This document shows positions 8,809-16,727 of a stretch of 64,000 nt of DNA, piece after piece. The number at the start of each line of letters is the position of its first letter. Positions within the stretch are counted from its first letter, which is position 1. Made by a program: the position numbers and the translations under genes. The DNA comes from Novosphingobium sp. 18050 (GTDB lineage Bacteria > Pseudomonadota > Alphaproteobacteria > Sphingomonadales > Sphingomonadaceae). Below the pieces are notes generated by a model. That model was not told where the DNA came from. It was given only the letters and a program-made list of their open reading frames with translations, and ran no database searches. The stretch is taken from positions 1 to 64,000 of the forward strand of contig NZ_CACSJO010000008.1 in the NCBI RefSeq assembly GCF_902706195.1, written 5' to 3'.

Positions 8809-9655
8809 CTTTTGCCGACAGGGCACGCGCCGCCTTCACATAAGCGGGGCCGCCGCAAACCGTCCATGCCTGCGGGATGCCGATGCGCGGGATACCCTCC
8901 AGCACCGGGTGGTGCATCATCTCGGTGCCTTGATCGACAATCTTGTCGGTGGCGGTATCAACGATGAGGAAGTCCGGCCGGGCTGCGGCCATCTCCTCCA
9001 GGCTCATCTGCGAAAGCGCCGGTTTGCCCAGTTTTCCGGCGAGGTTCACCAGTCCCGCACGCGTCATCAGGTCATCGATCAACGTGCCTGTGCCGGTCAT
9101 GTAGCCCCGCCGCTGGTAGTAGGCGGCTACCTTGCCGCCGCCCGCTTTCGGCAGTCCGGCAAGATCGCGGTTCATGCGTGCGATCAGCGCCTCGCCGCGC
9201 TCGGGATGGCCGACGGCCTTCGCCACCTCGCGGATCGAGACAAGGATCGCGGGATAGCTGCTGGGCGACTTGATATCCAGCGCCGGGTACTTGCGCGATT
9301 TGAGCACGGCAATGGCCGGACTGCGCCGCGCGGGCATGCCGATGACGAGATCGGGGTCGATCGCCATGATCTCTTCGGCCGAGCCGCGCAGGATGGGCAG
9401 GCCCCGCGTGGCAGAGGCAGCAGCGGACATCTGGGGATCCGCAGCATTGCGGGTAAGGCCCGCGATCTGCCCTCGATCAGCCAGCGCCAACACCAGCTGG
9501 TCGGCGCACAAATTGAGCGAAACGATCCTTTGTGGCGCCGTTTTGGGCCGCTGCGCCAAGATAGCAGCGCTGCTCCACGCGGCCGCGCCGCCCAGACCGA
9601 TAGCCAGAGCGAAAACCGCTAGCTTGCCACAACGAAGATAAGCCGTAAGCGCCAT
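8795..9655 (-). CDS. btuF: Cobalamin/corrinoid ABC transporter substrate-binding protein (BtuF-like)
   Basis: A class III periplasmic binding protein. From ATG 9655 it is 286 residues and begins MALTAYLRCGKLAVFALAIG, a hydrophobic signal peptide. An upstream start at 9760 would place 35 charged residues before it. The mature part has RIVSLNLCADQLVLAL, GLPILRGSAEEIMAIDPDLVIG and ARPDFLIVD, typical of BtuF/FecB-like proteins. It is divergent from the permease and ATPase genes. The ligand is inferred from the cobalamin neighbourhood; a siderophore is the alternative. Confidence 0.87.
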   Translation of the reverse strand: MALTAYLRCGKLAVFALAIGLGGAAAWSSAAILAQRPKTAPQRIVSLNLCADQLVLALADRGQIAGLTRNAADPQMSAAASATRGLPILRGSAEEIMAIDPDLVIGMPARRSPAIAVLKSRKYPALDIKSPSSYPAILVSIREVAKAVGHPERGEALIARMNRDLAGLPKAGGGKVAAYYQRRGYMTGTGTLIDDLMTRAGLVNLAGKLGKPALSQMSLEEMAAARPDFLIVDTATDKIVDQGTEMMHHPVLEGIPRIGIPQAWTVCGGPAYVKAARALSAKVIAR

Positions 9656-9726
9656 TTGCGCGCATCCATAGCAACACGACCCCGGGACACAAGCGTGACG
9701 GGGAACCGATCCAATTCGAGGTATTC

Positions 9727-10749
9727 GTGCCAGTCGATGCTTTCCCTGCCTTTTCGCCAACGGGCCGCCATCCGGCGCTGATCCCGCTACTGCTTGTCGG
9801 TGTGCTGGTCATGGCGCTGGCGTCGGTGAATCTTGGCCCCGTGACACTCTCACCGGATCGGATTTTCGCAGCATTCACCGGCCACGGCGATACAATCGCG
9901 CAGGCAATTCTGTTCCAGCTGCGCCTGCCGCGCACGCTGGTCGCGCTTCTGGTGGGGGCGATGCTCGGCTTGGCGGGGGCAGTGCTGCAGGGCTACCTGC
10001 GCAACCCGCTGGCCGAGCCTTCGGTGCTGGGCGCATCGAACGCATCGGCGCTGGGGGCGGTGGGGGCGATCTACTTCGGCGTGGCGGACTGGCATCCCGC
10101 GCTGCTGCCGGTGCTGTCGATCGCCTCGGGCCTGATCGCGCTGATGCTGCTGTTCGCGCTGGCAGGGCGCTCGGAAAGCCCGCTGACGCTGATCCTTGCC
10201 GGCATCGCCGTCTCGACGCTGGCGGGCGCGGGGATCAGCCTGGCGCTGAATCTGTCGCCCAACCCCTTCGCAGCGATGGAGATCATGGCCTGGCTGCTCG
10301 GCTCGATCGAGAACCGGACGATGGAGCATGTCTGGACCGCCCTGCCGTGCGTGATGCTGGGCATCACCCTGCTGCTCTACGACCCGCGCGCGCTTGATGC
10401 GCTGTCGCTGGGTGAGGACGGCGCCCGGTCGCTGGGCGTGGACCTTTCGCGTACCCGCATCCGACTGCTGCTGGGCGTGGCGATCGGCGTGGGGGGCGCG
10501 GTGGCGGTTTCAGGCTCGATCGGCTTCGTCGGCTTGATCGTGCCGCACCTGATCCGCCCACTGACCGACCGCAGCCCGTCGGCGCTGCTGCTGCCCTCAC
10601 TGATGGGCGGCGCGATCCTGCTGACCGGCGCTGACATCCTCGTGCGCCTGATCCCGACCGCCAGCGAACTGAAGCTGGGCGTGGTGACAGCCTTCCTTGG
10701 TGTCCCGGTCTTCCTTGTCCACCTGCTGCGGGAGCGCCGCCTGTGGTGA
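9727..10749 (+). CDS. btuC: Cobalamin/iron-type ABC transporter permease (FecCD family)
   Basis: A 340-residue inner-membrane protein with about nine to ten transmembrane helices. FecCD family motifs are RLPRTLVALLVGAMLGLAGA, NPLAEPSVLGASNAS and GSIGFVGLIVPHLIRPL. It would pair with the divergent btuF product and the ATPase encoded by the overlapping next gene. The start is GTG at 9727. The 71-bp gap to btuF is too short for a cobalamin riboswitch and none is seen. B12 as substrate is inferred from context. Confidence 0.9.
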   Translation: MPVDAFPAFSPTGRHPALIPLLLVGVLVMALASVNLGPVTLSPDRIFAAFTGHGDTIAQAILFQLRLPRTLVALLVGAMLGLAGAVLQGYLRNPLAEPSVLGASNASALGAVGAIYFGVADWHPALLPVLSIASGLIALMLLFALAGRSESPLTLILAGIAVSTLAGAGISLALNLSPNPFAAMEIMAWLLGSIENRTMEHVWTALPCVMLGITLLLYDPRALDALSLGEDGARSLGVDLSRTRIRLLLGVAIGVGGAVAVSGSIGFVGLIVPHLIRPLTDRSPSALLLPSLMGGAILLTGADILVRLIPTASELKLGVVTAFLGVPVFLVHLLRERRLW

Positions 10750-11540
10750 CGATCACGATCAAGGGCATTTCCGCCGACCTCGGCCGCCAGGCGGTCCTCA
10801 CCGGCCTCAGCGCCACCCTGCGGCCCGGCAAGCTGACCGGGATCATCGGTCCCAACGGCGCGGGAAAGTCGACTCTGGTGCGCGCGGTGCTGGGCCTTGT
10901 CCCCACGCTGCGCGGTTCGATCGAAATCGAGGGGCGGGACCTCAAGGCGTTTTCTCCGTGCGAACTGGCCCGCACCGTCGCCTACCTGCCGCAGGGCCAG
11001 ACGCTGCACTGGCCGCTCAGTGTCGAGCGGCTCGTCGCGCTGGGCCGCCTGCCGCATCTTGGTCCGATGTCGCGCGTCTCCATCGAAGATCGCGAGGCGG
11101 TGCTGGAAGCCATGGCCCGCGCCGACGTGGCGCACATTGCCAGCCGCATCGCCACCGAGCTTTCGGGCGGCGAGCGAGCACGGGTGATGTTGGCGCGCGC
11201 GCTGGCGGTGGGTGCACAGGGACTGGTGGTGGACGAGCCGCTGGCCTCGCTCGACCCAGGGCACCAGATCGATGTCATGGAACTGCTTGCCCGCGAGGCA
11301 CGCGGCGGGGCGCTCGTCGTCGCCGTGCTGCACGACCTGACGATGGCGGCGCGCTACTGCGACCACCTTCTGCTGATCGAGCGCGGCATGCTGGTGGCCG
11401 AGGGCACCCCGGCGCAAGTGCTGACCGCAGAACGGCTGCGCACTGTCTACGGTGTGACCGCGCACATCGATATCGTCGGCGCCACGCCGATGGTGGTGCC
11501 GACCGGGCGCTGGCCGAAGCCTCAGGTCGAGGGGGAATGA
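10743..11540 (+). CDS. btuD: Cobalamin/iron-type ABC transporter ATPase
   Basis: A 265-residue ABC ATPase with Walker A GPNGAGKS (about residues 36-43), the Q-loop YLPQGQ, signature LSGGERARVMLARAL, Walker B LVVDEPLASLD, and H-loop LHDLTM. It overlaps the permease gene by 7 bp with a GTG start, so translation is probably coupled. It should drive import by the BtuFCD-like system. A GC hairpin lies between it and the convergent SDR gene. Confidence 0.92.
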   Translation: MVTITIKGISADLGRQAVLTGLSATLRPGKLTGIIGPNGAGKSTLVRAVLGLVPTLRGSIEIEGRDLKAFSPCELARTVAYLPQGQTLHWPLSVERLVALGRLPHLGPMSRVSIEDREAVLEAMARADVAHIASRIATELSGGERARVMLARALAVGAQGLVVDEPLASLDPGHQIDVMELLAREARGGALVVAVLHDLTMAARYCDHLLLIERGMLVAEGTPAQVLTAERLRTVYGVTAHIDIVGATPMVVPTGRWPKPQVEGE

Positions 11541-11543
11541 CCT

Positions 11544-11572
11544 CGTCGCCCCGGACCAGATCCGGGGCGACG
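11544..11572. repeat. Palindromic repeat/bidirectional hairpin (GCCCCGGA family)
   Basis: A 12-bp inverted repeat, CGTCGCCCCGGA and TCCGGGGCGACG, with the 5-nt loop CCAGA, fills the 38-bp gap between convergent btuD and the SDR gene. The same core GCCCCGGA/TCCGGGGC recurs at 16683-16703, so it looks like a dispersed REP-like element that may also end transcription. Confidence 0.75.
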
Positions 11573-11578
11573 GATGTA

Positions 11579-12361
11579 TCAGGCCGCCGCGTAGCCACCG
11601 TCGACGTGGATGGCATCGCCGTGCACGTAGCGCGCCGCGCTTGAGGCCAGGAAGGCCACGGCCTCAGCCACTTCCGCCGGTTCCACGAAGCGGCCCATCG
11701 GGTTGCCCGCAGCAACGCCCGCCCGCAGGGTCTCGACCGAAGTGCCCCCGCTGATGCGCGAATATGTGGCGAGGATGTCGTCCATCATCGCGGATTCGAC
11801 AACGCCGGGGTGAACGGAGTTAACGCGGATCGGTTTACCCAGCGTGGCGAACTCCACCGCAGCCACCCGCGTCAGCATCCGCGCGGCGGCCTTGCTGGCG
11901 CAATAGGCGGCACTGAACGCGGCAGGCCTGTCCGACGCGCCCGAGCACAGGTTGACCACCGAAGCGCCGCCCTGACGGCGGGGGCCGCTGCGGGCGAGAA
12001 GGTCGGATGCGACCTTGAGGCCGAGGAACAGACCCTCGACATTAACCTGCTGGCAGCGGCGCCAGTCTTCCAGCGCCATGGCGTCCAGCCGCTCCATCGG
12101 CGCGATGCCGGCATTGTTGACCAGCACGTCGAGAGCGCCGTAACGCCCCTCCACCACCGCAATCACCTCGGCCCAGCTTGCCTCACTCGTCACGTCGAGG
12201 GGCACAAACTCCCCGGCTGCCTCAGCGGGCGCGCGCAGGTCGGTGCTGACCACGGTGGCGCCGCGTTCTGCCAGCAGGCGAACGACGGCAGAGCCGATAT
12301 CGCCGTTCGCGCCGGTGACAAGCGCGATGGCGCCGTCCAGACGGGTGGTATCCATGGTCAT
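11579..12361 (-). CDS. SDR family NAD(P)-dependent oxidoreductase
   Basis: From ATG 12361 (preceded by GAGGGAGAAA on the minus strand) it is a 260-residue classical short-chain dehydrogenase. It has the cofactor motif TGANGDIGS, NNAGIAP, catalytic Ser followed by YCASKAA (Tyr-x3-Lys), and a C-terminal DGGYAA. It is the last gene of a minus-strand cluster with a double SnoaL protein, another SDR, a TonB receptor and a Rieske oxygenase, so a role as dehydrogenase in degradation of an aromatic or alicyclic compound is likely. The substrate is unknown. Confidence 0.88.
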   Translation of the reverse strand: MTMDTTRLDGAIALVTGANGDIGSAVVRLLAERGATVVSTDLRAPAEAAGEFVPLDVTSEASWAEVIAVVEGRYGALDVLVNNAGIAPMERLDAMALEDWRRCQQVNVEGLFLGLKVASDLLARSGPRRQGGASVVNLCSGASDRPAAFSAAYCASKAAARMLTRVAAVEFATLGKPIRVNSVHPGVVESAMMDDILATYSRISGGTSVETLRAGVAAGNPMGRFVEPAEVAEAVAFLASSAARYVHGDAIHVDGGYAAA

Positions 12362-12401
12362 TTCTCCCTCGAAGCGATGTGTTTCATCGACGGTGGAGGT
12401 T

Positions 12402-13475
12402 TCACCCCGCGCCGTCACCTCGCATAAAGGCATAGACGGGGTCCGACTGCCCGCGGGCGCCGTGCAGGTCGAGCGGGGCGTACATGCCGCCGGTCATGTC
12501 GCGGGTGCTGGGCTCGGTGCGGGTCCAGTCGAGCACGAAGCTGCGCTCGGCGATCGCCCAGCGTCCGTCACGGCGCTCGAAACGGTCGATGTAGCGGCCG
12601 CCGGTGAGAGTGTCGGTCGCGCCGTCCATGCTGGTGGAAACGGCGATCACGTAGGTTTCACCAACGGCGCCGTCGCCGGATACCTCGATCCACTGGTTGG
12701 CGATGGAGTGGAAGGTCTGGGCGTAAGTTTCTTCGACCAGCGCGCAGATGGCGACGGCGAATTCCTGGCCGTTGCCGTTGAAGGCGCCGCTGATCACCGT
12801 ACTATCTGCGTGGAACACCTGTCCCAGTAGCGCCGCATCGGCGCGGTCTACGCCCCGGCAATAGGCCATGGTGAGGTCGGCGATCTGCTGGCGCGAGACG
12901 ACGGCGTCGAGGGTCTGCTGGCTATGGGTCATCGGCTGATATCCTTTTTGGCGGTTTTGGCCGGTGTTCTTCGCGCGCGCCTGGGCAAGCAGGGCGATCC
13001 CGGTATCGGCAGCGCCGTGGCCGCCGAGTGGTACGTGATTGTCCAGCGAACCCAGTTCCGGCAGCATGCCGCCGCCCGGCCAGTTGAGATTGGTGTCGAG
13101 CACATAGGTCCTGTGGCTCATGCGCCATTCGCCGCCGCGCCGTTCATGCCGGTCGAGGTATCGGCCGCAGATCAGGTGCTGCGTCTCCGCGCTGGAGGCG
13201 TATGCCATGATGTAGCTTTCGGAGGCGGCCCGGTCCCCGTCCAGTTCGATCCACATCTGCGCAGTGCGGTGCAGTGTCACCGGGCCCGCCTTCTGCGCGC
13301 CTGTAAGGATGCCTGCGAGCTGCGCGGCAGGCCCTGCGAAGAAACGGTAATCGACGGTGCCGTCATCGTGATAGCAACCCGCCAAAAGGCCCTCGTCGGC
13401 TCGGTCGACGCCGCGGCTGTGGCAGGCCAGCACGTTTGAGATCGCCTGGATATCGGCGATGCCTTCGATGTTCAT
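12402..13475 (-). CDS. Fused tandem SnoaL/NTF2-like protein
   Basis: One open frame of 357 residues holds two complete SnoaL_4/NTF2-like domains (about residues 1-145 and 185-340). Each has the pattern CRGVDRADxxLL...FHxD, a central TxHxxANQWIE-like strand, and YIDRFERRDGxW. The linker ends QNRQKGYQP-MTHSQQ, and upstream of that internal ATG (12932) is AAGGAT, a good ribosome site. The second domain could therefore also be made separately. It looks like two tandem genes fused by loss of a stop codon. The start overlaps the preceding SDR stop by 4 bp (ATGA). Such proteins act as dehydratases or isomerases, or as hydroxylase beta-subunit relatives. The activity is not known here. Confidence 0.8.
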   Translation of the reverse strand: MNIEGIADIQAISNVLACHSRGVDRADEGLLAGCYHDDGTVDYRFFAGPAAQLAGILTGAQKAGPVTLHRTAQMWIELDGDRAASESYIMAYASSAETQHLICGRYLDRHERRGGEWRMSHRTYVLDTNLNWPGGGMLPELGSLDNHVPLGGHGAADTGIALLAQARAKNTGQNRQKGYQPMTHSQQTLDAVVSRQQIADLTMAYCRGVDRADAALLGQVFHADSTVISGAFNGNGQEFAVAICALVEETYAQTFHSIANQWIEVSGDGAVGETYVIAVSTSMDGATDTLTGGRYIDRFERRDGRWAIAERSFVLDWTRTEPSTRDMTGGMYAPLDLHGARGQSDPVYAFMRGDGAG

Positions 13476-14218
13476 CCCACCGTCTCCCCGTTGTCGATGA
13501 CGATGTGGGTGCCGGTTATCTGGCGCGATTCCTCGGAGGCAAGGAACAGCACGAGGTTCGCCACGTCCTGCGGCGTGCCCTGCCCGCGCGCATGGACCTG
13601 ATCCAGCCCGGCGTTGTCCTGTGGCAATTGGGCCAGCGCGGCCTGCGTCATCGGCGTATCGTGGGCGCCCGGCGCGATGGCGTTGATGCGAATTTTGTAG
13701 TCCTGCTCAAGGCAATGTATCGCCACGCTGCGGGTCAGGGCGATAATGCCGGCCTTGGCAGCGCTATAGGCGGGGATCGCGCTTATCCCCTTGAGCGCGG
13801 CGACCGAGGCGACGTTGATGATCGAACCGCCGCCGCCCTTGGTCATGTGCGGCAGGGCGGTGTGGCAACCGAGGAAGCACCCCTCCACCATCACCTGCAT
13901 CTGCAGCCGGAAGGTTTCGAGATCACACTCCTCGACATTGCCGAAGCGCACGAGCCCCGCATTGTTGACCAGCACATCAAGCCTGCCGAAATGCGCCATG
14001 GTCTTGCCCACGACATCGCGCCACTGGGCCTCGTCGCGCACGTCATGCTCGAAGAACAGCGCGCCGGGGATCGATCTGGCGACTTCGCGGCCCATGTCTG
14101 CTTGAAGGTCGGTGATGACCACTTGCGCGCCTTCCGCTGCCAGAAGCCGGGCGTCGGCGGCGCCAAGGCCCGACGCCCCGCCGGTGATAAGGGCGACTTT
14201 GCCTGCTACGCGGTTCAT
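13472..14218 (-). CDS. SDR family NAD(P)-dependent oxidoreductase
   Basis: From ATG 14218 (preceded by GAAAGGAAG) it is a 248-residue SDR. It has TGGASGLG for cofactor binding, NNAGLVRFG, INVASVAALKG (catalytic Ser), YSAAKAG (Tyr-x3-Lys) and the C-terminal GTHIVIDNGETVG. An upstream in-frame start at 14299 would add a low-complexity tail and is not favoured. It overlaps the SnoaL gene by 4 bp, so the two are translationally coupled. It probably oxidises a hydroxylated intermediate made by the Rieske oxygenase pathway. The substrate is unknown. Confidence 0.87.
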   Translation of the reverse strand: MNRVAGKVALITGGASGLGAADARLLAAEGAQVVITDLQADMGREVARSIPGALFFEHDVRDEAQWRDVVGKTMAHFGRLDVLVNNAGLVRFGNVEECDLETFRLQMQVMVEGCFLGCHTALPHMTKGGGGSIINVASVAALKGISAIPAYSAAKAGIIALTRSVAIHCLEQDYKIRINAIAPGAHDTPMTQAALAQLPQDNAGLDQVHARGQGTPQDVANLVLFLASEESRQITGTHIVIDNGETVG

Positions 14219-14340
14219 GCTGGTTCTTCCTTTCGCTGTGAGCGATGGGTCGCTCCACTCGCATTCATCCTCTCCTCCTCCCTCGCCCTCTCCGCGCAAG
14301 CGGGAGTGACGGGGAAGGAAGGCGTTTCATCCCGTCATCC

Positions 14341-16599
14341 TCAGAAGTTGAAGCTGGCCGAAGCGCCGAACTGGCGCGGCGGGGCGTAGCCGGCGAGGCC
14401 GGCGTAACCGGGGCTGTCATAGACGGTCGAAAGATAGCGCGAATCCAGCAGGTTGGTCGCCCAAAGGCCCAGCGACCAGGCAGCTCCGTCCGGCTTGTAG
14501 GTCAGCGTCGCGTCGACCAGATGCGTGGGCTGGATTTTCGAGCGCGGGGTGTCGAGGATCGCGGTGTAGTACTTTGAACTGGTGTAGGTGTAGCTCACGT
14601 CGCTCACCAGATCGGCGCCGTTGCCGAGCGGGATCACGAAATTGGCCCCGAAGCTGGCGTTCCACTTGGGCGCGTTCTGCAGGCGGTATCCCTCCAGATC
14701 GATGATCGCGCCCGAGAGCGGATCGCCGTAGAGGAACTGCTTGTACTTGGCGTCAAGGTAGGCGAGCGAAGCGCGCAGGGTCATACCCTCCACCGGGACG
14801 GCGGTGGTTTCCAGCTCGAAGCCCTTGATCTCGGACTTGCCCGCGTTGAGGATGCGGTTGCCCTGCGTGGCGGTGTCCGTATCGAAGTAGATCTGCGCCA
14901 CCTGCATATCGCGGTAGTTGGTGTAGAACGCAGCCAGATTCACGCGCAGATGCCTGTCGAGGAAGTCGGCCTTGATGCCGCCCTCGAAGGTATCGACCTT
15001 TTCCGGGTTGAAAGGCGTGTTACCATCCGCCGGAACGCCGACGCGCGCGGTGAAGCCGCCCGACTTGAAGCCGCGCGACCAGCTTGCATAAAGCAGGGCG
15101 TCGTCGGCCACTTCATAGTCCGCGCCCAGCTTCCAGCCGACGTTGTTCCAGCTTTTCCGGCCGCCCACGGTGAAGCTGCCGATAACGGTGTTGCCCTCGC
15201 CCGTGTAGTTCGAGCCGGCCGGATCACCGATACTGGTGATGAGGCTGGGCGTGGAAACGGTGCGCTCATGCGAATAGCGGATGCCCGCCTGCAGCTTGAG
15301 CCGGTCGGTCACCTTCCAATAGGCCTGCGCGAAGCCGGAGACGGAGTAGTTGTCCTGATCCTGCAGGTTGGTCTGGAGCAGGCCGGGCGCGGCGAACTGC
15401 AGGCGGTAGGCCTGGATGTGATCGTAGTGGTTCTTGAGGTAGAACCCGCCGACCAGCACGTTCAGCGTATCGGTGAGTTCAAGATTGGTGCGCAGTTCCT
15501 GGCTCAACTGCCAGCCTTCGGTGCGGCGGTAAGTGTCGTTCAGGAACAGCGGGGTGCCGTCCTGATCGGTGAACTCGCGCAGCTTGAAGTGCTTGTACCC
15601 GGTGATCGAGGTCCAGTCGCCCAGCGGCGTGTTCCGCCAGTTCATCGTCAGGGTGCCGGAATAAGTGTCCATGTTGGACTCGTCGGGCACCGAATTGTTG
15701 GCGCCGTAATACTTGTCGGGCGCGGTGCACATGCCCTGGGTTGCGCAGGGGCTGACGTACATGCCCGCAGTACCCGGCGCGGTGTAGAGCGCCTCGCCCG
15801 GACGGGCACCGTTGATGACGATGGGTGAGCCGTTGCGGGCGTTGACGTATTCGCCCTGAAGCGTCGCGTCGAAATTGCTGCCCGGCGTGAAGCGCAGGTA
15901 GGCGCGCACCGCGTCGAGGTTCTTGCTTCCCATGTCGGAACCGTCGACGACATTGGTTACCCAGCCTTCGCGCTGGGTGTGTATCCCTGCGACTTTCAGC
16001 GAGAGCACGTCCTTGACCAGCGGCGCCTCGATCGATCCGGTCACGTCGAAGCGGTTGTAGTTGCCGTAAACCGCCTTGACGTGGCCGCCGAACTCACCCG
16101 TGGGCTGGCCGGTGACGACGTTGATGACGCCGCCGGTGGTATTGGCGCCGAACAGCGTGCCCTGCGGTCCGCGCAGCACTTCGATGCGGTCTACGTCATA
16201 CAGGTCGAGCAGCGCGCCCATCGAGAAGAACTGCGGCACCCCGTCGACCACGATCGACACGGTATTGCCCGCATAAGGGTCCGGCTCGATCACGCCGATG
16301 CCGCGCACGGTGAAGACGGCGCTTTGCGGGGTGTTGGCAAAGTTGTCGATCTGGACGTTGGGGATCTGGCCCTGAAGCGCCTGAAGCGAGGTACCCTGCG
16401 TGGCCGCGAGGGCCTCGCCGCCGATCGCGGTGATCGAGATCGGCACGTCCTGGATGTTCTCGGACTTCTTCTGCGCGGTGACGACGATTTCCTGAATGCC
16501 GCCCTGCTGTTCGGCCTCCTGCGCGAAGGCGGCGGGCGATGCCATCAGCGCGGCAGCGCCGAGAGCGAGACGTGAACTGTCCTTGAGCCAGGTCTTCAT
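14341..16599 (-). CDS. TonB-dependent receptor
   Basis: From ATG 16599 the protein is 752 residues. It starts MKTWLKDSSRLALGAAALMA, a signal peptide ending in AFAQ. A TonB box-like stretch (IQEIVVTAQKK) and a plug domain follow (VPISITAIGG, VRGIGV, VLRGPQGTLFGANTTGGVINV). The beta barrel ends PPRQFGASASFNF with a terminal Phe. It belongs to the group common in sphingomonads next to catabolic genes, and presumably imports the substrate of the neighbouring oxygenase. It lies between the SDR and the Rieske gene on the same strand. Confidence 0.92.
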   Translation of the reverse strand: MKTWLKDSSRLALGAAALMASPAAFAQEAEQQGGIQEIVVTAQKKSENIQDVPISITAIGGEALAATQGTSLQALQGQIPNVQIDNFANTPQSAVFTVRGIGVIEPDPYAGNTVSIVVDGVPQFFSMGALLDLYDVDRIEVLRGPQGTLFGANTTGGVINVVTGQPTGEFGGHVKAVYGNYNRFDVTGSIEAPLVKDVLSLKVAGIHTQREGWVTNVVDGSDMGSKNLDAVRAYLRFTPGSNFDATLQGEYVNARNGSPIVINGARPGEALYTAPGTAGMYVSPCATQGMCTAPDKYYGANNSVPDESNMDTYSGTLTMNWRNTPLGDWTSITGYKHFKLREFTDQDGTPLFLNDTYRRTEGWQLSQELRTNLELTDTLNVLVGGFYLKNHYDHIQAYRLQFAAPGLLQTNLQDQDNYSVSGFAQAYWKVTDRLKLQAGIRYSHERTVSTPSLITSIGDPAGSNYTGEGNTVIGSFTVGGRKSWNNVGWKLGADYEVADDALLYASWSRGFKSGGFTARVGVPADGNTPFNPEKVDTFEGGIKADFLDRHLRVNLAAFYTNYRDMQVAQIYFDTDTATQGNRILNAGKSEIKGFELETTAVPVEGMTLRASLAYLDAKYKQFLYGDPLSGAIIDLEGYRLQNAPKWNASFGANFVIPLGNGADLVSDVSYTYTSSKYYTAILDTPRSKIQPTHLVDATLTYKPDGAAWSLGLWATNLLDSRYLSTVYDSPGYAGLAGYAPPRQFGASASFNF

Positions 16600-16682
16600 C
16601 GATATTCCTCCCTGAGTTTTTTCATTATCGTCGCGCGCGCAGGCGCATTCCCCCGAGCCAGTGGTGCACGGATGGTCACTTC

Positions 16683-16703
16683 GCCCCGGACATGGTCCGG
16701 GGC
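16683..16703. repeat. Second copy of the GCCCCGGA palindromic repeat
   Basis: GCCCCGGAC and GTCCGGGGC form a 9-bp inverted repeat around ATG, in the gap between the Rieske stop (16728) and the TonB receptor start (16599). It shares its core with the hairpin at 11544-11572. It could weaken read-through from the Rieske gene into the receptor gene. Confidence 0.65.
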
Positions 16704-16727
16704 AGATGGCGGTATGAGAGGGCGGCC

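Noticed and set aside
9656..9760. Longer btuF start at 9760
   Set aside because: It would put 35 charged residues before the signal peptide and run into the divergent btuC coding region. ATG 9655 is better.
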